From CAYJLW01 sp964370965 (GTDB taxonomy: Bacteria > Actinomycetota > Acidimicrobiia > UBA2766): a stretch of DNA of 7,876 nucleotides. The notes under the pieces were generated by a model. It ran no database searches. It saw only the letters and a program-made list of their open reading frames with translations, and was not told where the DNA came from. The stretch spans positions 1-7,876 of the forward strand of contig CAYJLW010000123.1 in NCBI GenBank assembly GCA_964370965.1, read 5' to 3'. Of this stretch, positions 5,383-7,876 are shown piece by piece. The translations under genes were made by a program, and so were the position numbers. The stretch's first letter is position 1; each line of letters opens with the position of its first letter.

Positions 5383-7016
5383 GGCGCCGTCTCCGAGAGC
5401 CGGTCGGCTTCCTCCCAGATGGCCTCGAAAGAGCGCAGGCCCGCCGCCGCCACCCGGACGGCCTCGGGCGTGAGCGCCGGGTCGTTGGTGACGGCCCGCC
5501 AGCGGGCCGCCCCCGCCAGGGCGGCGCGGGCGAGGTCGCCGGCGGGCACGGGTCCGTCAAGACCGAGACGTTCCCAGGAAGCCTCCGCCGTCACGAGGCG
5601 GCGGAGCTCGTCCTCCAGGGCTCCCCCGAAGTGCACCCGGCCGGCGGCGACTTCCTGGAGGGCGGCGATCTCCCCGAGGCGGTGCATCGCCGGGTCGAGT
5701 CGGAGACGTTCCAGGTCGTCGCGCAGGCCGGCGAGGACCGCCGCGCTGGCCGGCTCCCGGCGGGCACCGTCGTAGGTAAGACGCTCCAGGGCGGTCGCCG
5801 CCGCCGCCGCCTTCAGGGCGTCGGCGCGCCGGGCGAAGGTGTCGGTGAGGAGTGCGCGCAGCCGGGCGAAACCGGAGAGGTCCCGCAGCCGCTCCACGAG
5901 GACGGCCGCGTCGTCGCAGCCAGCGTCGACGGCGTCGAGGCAGACGGTGACGCCGTGGAGGTCCAGGATGCGCAGGAGGCGGGCCCGTGACTCCGCGGGC
6001 ACGGGACACTCCGAACGCGTGAAGCGGTCGGCCGACAGCAACAGGAGTTCCCGGCGGGTGGCGTCGAGACCCGCCAGTCCCCGGAGGGCGGCGGCGTGGG
6101 GCGCCCGGGACACCGCGGCCACGGCCCTATCGGGGCAGAGGGCGCCCCCCCGCACCGCCGGGGGGGNNNNNNNNNNGAGGCCCCGGGGGGTGGCGTCGAC
6201 CCCCGCCTGCCCCGGGCGGGGGGCGGCGGCGGCCTCCGTGAACCCGGCGGCCTCGGCAGGCGCGGCGAAGAGGCCGACGACCGGAACGACGGTGGCGACC
6301 ACCGATTGCAGATCGGCGGCGTAACGGGCGGCGAGCTCCCCCGCCCGCGTCAGCGGGTCACCGCTGCCACCCACCTTGTCGGCCTTGCTGAGGACACCGA
6401 CAGCGTTCGCCGCCGACGCCGAGATGCCGCCCACGAGTCCCCGGAACCCCTCGAGGATCGTGGCGTCGTCCTCGCGGGCGACACGGGCGAGGAGGAACAC
6501 CACAGCGTCGGCCTCGGAGACAGCGTGGCGGGACGCGTCGTCGGTGGCGAGGAGATCCTCGGTGGCCCGGGAGTACCGCTCGTGTGCCGAGGCGAGACCG
6601 GGTGTGTCGACGATCGTCATGTCCCGGAGGGCGGCGTTGGAGAGCCAGACGTGCAGGGCGGCGATCTCCTCGGGTGGGCGGCCGAGGCTCTCGGGCAGAA
6701 GGGCGTCGGGGCCGAAGGGGACCTCCTCCGGAGACCCCTGCCTGGGCACGATCCGGATCCGCTCGGGGTGCCCGTACCGGTACCAGGTCACGACCTTCGT
6801 GCACTCGCCGACGCCCGTGGGGGCGACCTGCTGGTGCAGGAGCGCGTTCACCAGGGTGGACTTGCCCGCCTTCACGCGCCCGGCGACGGCCACACGGAGA
6901 GGCTCGGTGAGGCGGCTTCGCACCGCGGCGACGGCCTGGAGCGCCGGTCCCGGCCCGAGACGGCCGCCGACGCCGTCACAGAGACCCTGGATGCGTTCGC
7001 AGAGCGTGTTTCCCAC
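5379..7016 (-). CDS. Dynamin-like GTPase, IniC type (contains assembly gap)
   Basis: As written the ORF gives 545 residues from GTG 7016. The open frame runs further upstream to 7343, but that part is low-complexity antisense of the divergent gene, and GTG 7016 is the first sensible start before the conserved N-terminus. No clear Shine-Dalgarno precedes it. Motifs are P-loop GRVKAGKST (46-54) followed by LVNALL, switch-I ECTK (71-74), DTPG (137-140) and SKAD (210-213). The segment LLLLSADRF (324-332) and the helical C-terminus resemble mycobacterial IniC, and no membrane segment is visible. It is the first gene of the operon and probably acts with the IniA-like protein in membrane remodelling. 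Ten Ns interrupt codons 281-284. Residues about 281-324 appear to be a noisy duplicate of residues 237-280 caused by joining overlapping contigs. The corrected length would be about 501 residues, near the ~490 I recall for IniC. Residues 265-305 should not be trusted. Confidence 0.87.
   Translation of the reverse strand: MGNTLCERIQGLCDGVGGRLGPGPALQAVAAVRSRLTEPLRVAVAGRVKAGKSTLVNALLHQQVAPTGVGECTKVVTWYRYGHPERIRIVPRQGSPEEVPFGPDALLPESLGRPPEEIAALHVWLSNAALRDMTIVDTPGLASAHERYSRATEDLLATDDASRHAVSEADAVVFLLARVAREDDATILEGFRGLVGGISASAANAVGVLSKADKVGGSGDPLTRAGELAARYAADLQSVVATVVPVVGLFAAPAEAAGFTEAAAAPRPGQAGVDATPRGLXXXXPPAVRGGALCPDRAVAAVSRAPHAAALRGLAGLDATRRELLLLSADRFTRSECPVPAESRARLLRILDLHGVTVCLDAVDAGCDDAAVLVERLRDLSGFARLRALLTDTFARRADALKAAAAATALERLTYDGARREPASAAVLAGLRDDLERLRLDPAMHRLGEIAALQEVAAGRVHFGGALEDELRRLVTAEASWERLGLDGPVPAGDLARAALAGAARWRAVTNDPALTPEAVRVAAAGLRSFEAIWEEADRLSETAP
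6045..6298. repeat. Artefactual direct duplication across the contig join (6045-6166 and 6177-6298)
   Basis: Shifting the left arm by 132 nt aligns it without any gap to the right arm. By hand count about 83 of 122 positions agree, including an identical block of 12 (6056-6067 and 6188-6199). Each arm is closest to a sensible IniC-like protein away from the Ns and decays into G/C-rich runs towards the Ns. This is the pattern expected of low-quality contig ends covering the same bases. Confidence 0.8.
6167..6176. other. Assembly gap (10 N)
   Basis: Ten unspecified bases are flanked by G runs (GGGGGG on the left, CCCCGGGGGG shortly to the right). Ten Ns is a conventional placeholder and need not reflect a real distance. 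The gap lies inside the IniC-like GTPase gene, and the open frame continues on both sides. Confidence 0.99.
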
Positions 7017-7137
7017 GGGGGCATTCTGCCCGCTCGGAGGCCCCTCGGCCCGATCGCCGCCGTGACCAACGCCCCTGGCCCGTGCCGGGCGTCGCGTGGG
7101 ACACTGTGACCCTCTGCGCCGAGACCGGGGAGGACCC
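7017..7137. promoter_or_regulatory. Divergent intergenic region: promoters for the dynamin-Hsp70 operon and the acidic-repeat gene
   Basis: These 121 bp separate the start of the minus-strand operon from the start of the plus-strand acidic protein, so both promoters should lie here. On the minus strand CAGAAT (7028-7023) sits 6 nt before the GTG at 7016 and could be a -10 element for a leaderless transcript. No matching -35 is visible. Two short inverted repeats, GGGCA/TGCCC (7019-7023 and 7027-7031) and GCCCG/CGGGC (7078-7082 and 7086-7090), are possible operator halves. No consensus plus-strand promoter could be picked by eye. Confidence 0.45.
7127..7134 (+). promoter_or_regulatory. Shine-Dalgarno of the acidic-repeat gene
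   Basis: GGGGAGGA ends 3 nt before the GTG at 7138. The spacing is slightly short, but the match is strong. The alternative ATG at 7159 has no purine-rich site before it, so GTG 7138 is preferred. Confidence 0.6.
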
Positions 7138-7876
7138 GTGGACGACAACAGCGACTTCATGGCGGGCGACGACGCCGAGATCGAGGCCGTGGTCTCGGAC
7201 AGTGACGCCGACGGGATCGCCGACCAGGCCTTCGCCGACACCGACGGTGACACGGTCATGGACACCGCCTTCGGCGACAGTGACGCGGACGGCGTCGTCG
7301 ACGTGGTCGTGTCCGACACGGACGCCACCGGTGTCGTCGACACGGTCTACCTCGACACTGACGGGTCCGGCGTCATCGACACGGCTCTCGTCGACCTCGA
7401 CGAGGACGGCACCATGGACATGGCGGTCGTGGACGCCGACGAGGACGGTGTCGCCGACTACATCCTGGCCGACGTCGATGCCGACGGCGACGTCGACACG
7501 GTGGTGCTCTCGGACGAGGCGGGCGCCGGCGGCTTCGGCCTCCTGGGTGATTCGCTCACGATCGAGCCCGACGCCGCCGCCCCTCCCCCCCCACCGCCCC
7601 CCGCCGGCCAGGCGCCGGGCCCGGACGTCCACGAGGCGCACGCCCACACACACGCGCAGGGCTCCGCCCCCGAGGTCGTGGTCGAGGAGGAGGTCTTCGT
7701 GGAGGAGGAGGTCGTGGTCGAGGACGTCGTGGTCGAGGACGTCGTGGTCGAGGACGCTCCCGATTGGGCGGAGCCGACGCCCGTGGCAGAGGAGGCCGTC
7801 GTCGAGGAGCCGGTCCCGGTGGGCTCCACCCCCGAGGTGGAGGTGGAGCCGGAGCCCGCCCCGGACGAACCGGTTC
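7138..7876 (+). CDS. Acidic DxDxDG-repeat protein, likely Ca2+-binding (3' end beyond window)
   Basis: At least 246 codons run from GTG 7138 to the window edge without a stop, so the gene is partial at its 3' end. I do not recognise a named family. Residues 21-124 are eight exact 13-residue repeats of the form D-x-D-x-D-G-x-x-D plus four mostly hydrophobic residues, with a degenerate copy at 8-20. Such Asp loops resemble the Ca2+ loops of EF-hands, dockerins and thrombospondin type 3 repeats, so Ca2+ binding is likely but inferred. Next come a Gly-rich segment (129-137), a run of seven Pro (149-155), a His cluster (H165, H168, H170, H172), V/E/D-rich repeats (180-206) and a Pro/Glu/Val tail. 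There is no signal peptide or transmembrane segment at the N-terminus, so the protein is cytoplasmic or leaves by a leaderless route. It is divergent from the dynamin-Hsp70 operon and may be co-regulated with it. In mycobacteria iniB accompanies iniA and iniC, but no IniB-like sequence is seen here. Confidence 0.83.
   Translation, partial: MDDNSDFMAGDDAEIEAVVSDSDADGIADQAFADTDGDTVMDTAFGDSDADGVVDVVVSDTDATGVVDTVYLDTDGSGVIDTALVDLDEDGTMDMAVVDADEDGVADYILADVDADGDVDTVVLSDEAGAGGFGLLGDSLTIEPDAAAPPPPPPPAGQAPGPDVHEAHAHTHAQGSAPEVVVEEEVFVEEEVVVEDVVVEDVVVEDAPDWAEPTPVAEEAVVEEPVPVGSTPEVEVEPEPAPDEPV
7198..7509 (+). repeat. Eight tandem 39-bp (13-residue) Asp-loop repeats
   Basis: Repeats start at Asp residues 21, 34, 47, 60, 73, 86, 99 and 112 of the acidic protein, an exact 13-residue period. 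Asp is held at positions 1, 3 and 9 of every unit, usually with Gly at 6. The last four residues alternate into short V/A/L/Y strands. Third codon positions differ among copies, so the pattern is maintained at protein level rather than being fresh DNA duplication. Confidence 0.87.
7711..7755 (+). repeat. Three perfect 15-bp tandem repeats (VVVED)
   Basis: GTCGTGGTCGAGGAC occurs three times in a row (7711, 7726 and 7741), with a near copy at 7675-7689. The repeat is in frame and encodes Val-Val-Val-Glu-Asp. Perfect identity at DNA level suggests recent or unstable copy number by slippage. Confidence 0.9.

Noticed and set aside
3565..5775. A 736-codon open frame on the plus strand
   Set aside because: It is the antisense shadow of the two dynamin genes, crosses their junction and shows no domain.
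6045..6298. A genuine 44-residue duplication or frameshifted pseudogene in the IniC-like gene
   Set aside because: Each copy decays towards the Ns and only the merged sequence resembles the family, which fits contig-end errors better than a biological duplication.
7017..7343. N-terminal extension of the IniC-like frame up to ATG 7343
   Set aside because: The extension is Ser/Thr-rich antisense of the Asp-repeat gene and then of the intergenic region. The conserved GTPase N-terminus begins only after GTG 7016.

Overview
The window is high-GC DNA that looks like part of a draft or metagenomic scaffold from an actinobacterium-like organism. A run of ten Ns at 6167-6176 shows that two contigs were joined. 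The main evidence for lineage is a pair of dynamin-like GTPases resembling mycobacterial IniC and IniA. GC content is not uniform. A hand count gives about 68% over the first 600 bases, while two 60-base lines sampled inside the dynamin genes give 77-78%. The left end may therefore have a different origin, by transfer or by a chimeric join.

Left part (1-1273, plus strand): a rubrerythrin-like ferritin-fold protein with a Cys-rich, zinc-ribbon-like N-terminus (6-638) is followed by a short ORF with a signal peptide (685-993). A good sigma70-type promoter lies just before the second ORF. The remaining 280 bp hold no gene. They carry two direct copies of a ~56-bp palindromic repeat (1010-1064 and 1173-1232) flanking a cluster of short perfect inverted repeats.

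Central part (1274-7016, minus strand): three genes form a tight operon, transcribed right to left, with 4-nt stop/start overlaps. The order is an IniC-type dynamin-like GTPase (7016 to 5379), an IniA-type dynamin-like GTPase with a hydrophobic paddle and a C-terminal coiled coil (5382 to 3511), and an unusual membrane Hsp70 (3514 to 1274). In the Hsp70 the cytoplasmic ATPase domain is intact. The substrate-binding domain is replaced by a proline-rich linker, one transmembrane helix and a seven-repeat beta-propeller predicted to lie outside the membrane. The inferred role is envelope or membrane stress handling: the propeller senses or binds something outside, the Hsp70 ATPase relays it, and the dynamins remodel the membrane.

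Right part (7017-7876): a 121-bp divergent promoter region separates the operon from a plus-strand gene that runs off the window. That gene encodes a very acidic protein with eight exact 13-residue DxDxDGxxD-type repeats (likely Ca2+-binding), a polyproline stretch, a His cluster and VVVED tandem repeats.

The main technical observation is that the sequences on the two sides of the N gap are noisy copies of each other, offset by 132 nt. The gap is probably false: the contigs overlap, and the IniC-like protein should be about 501 residues rather than 545.
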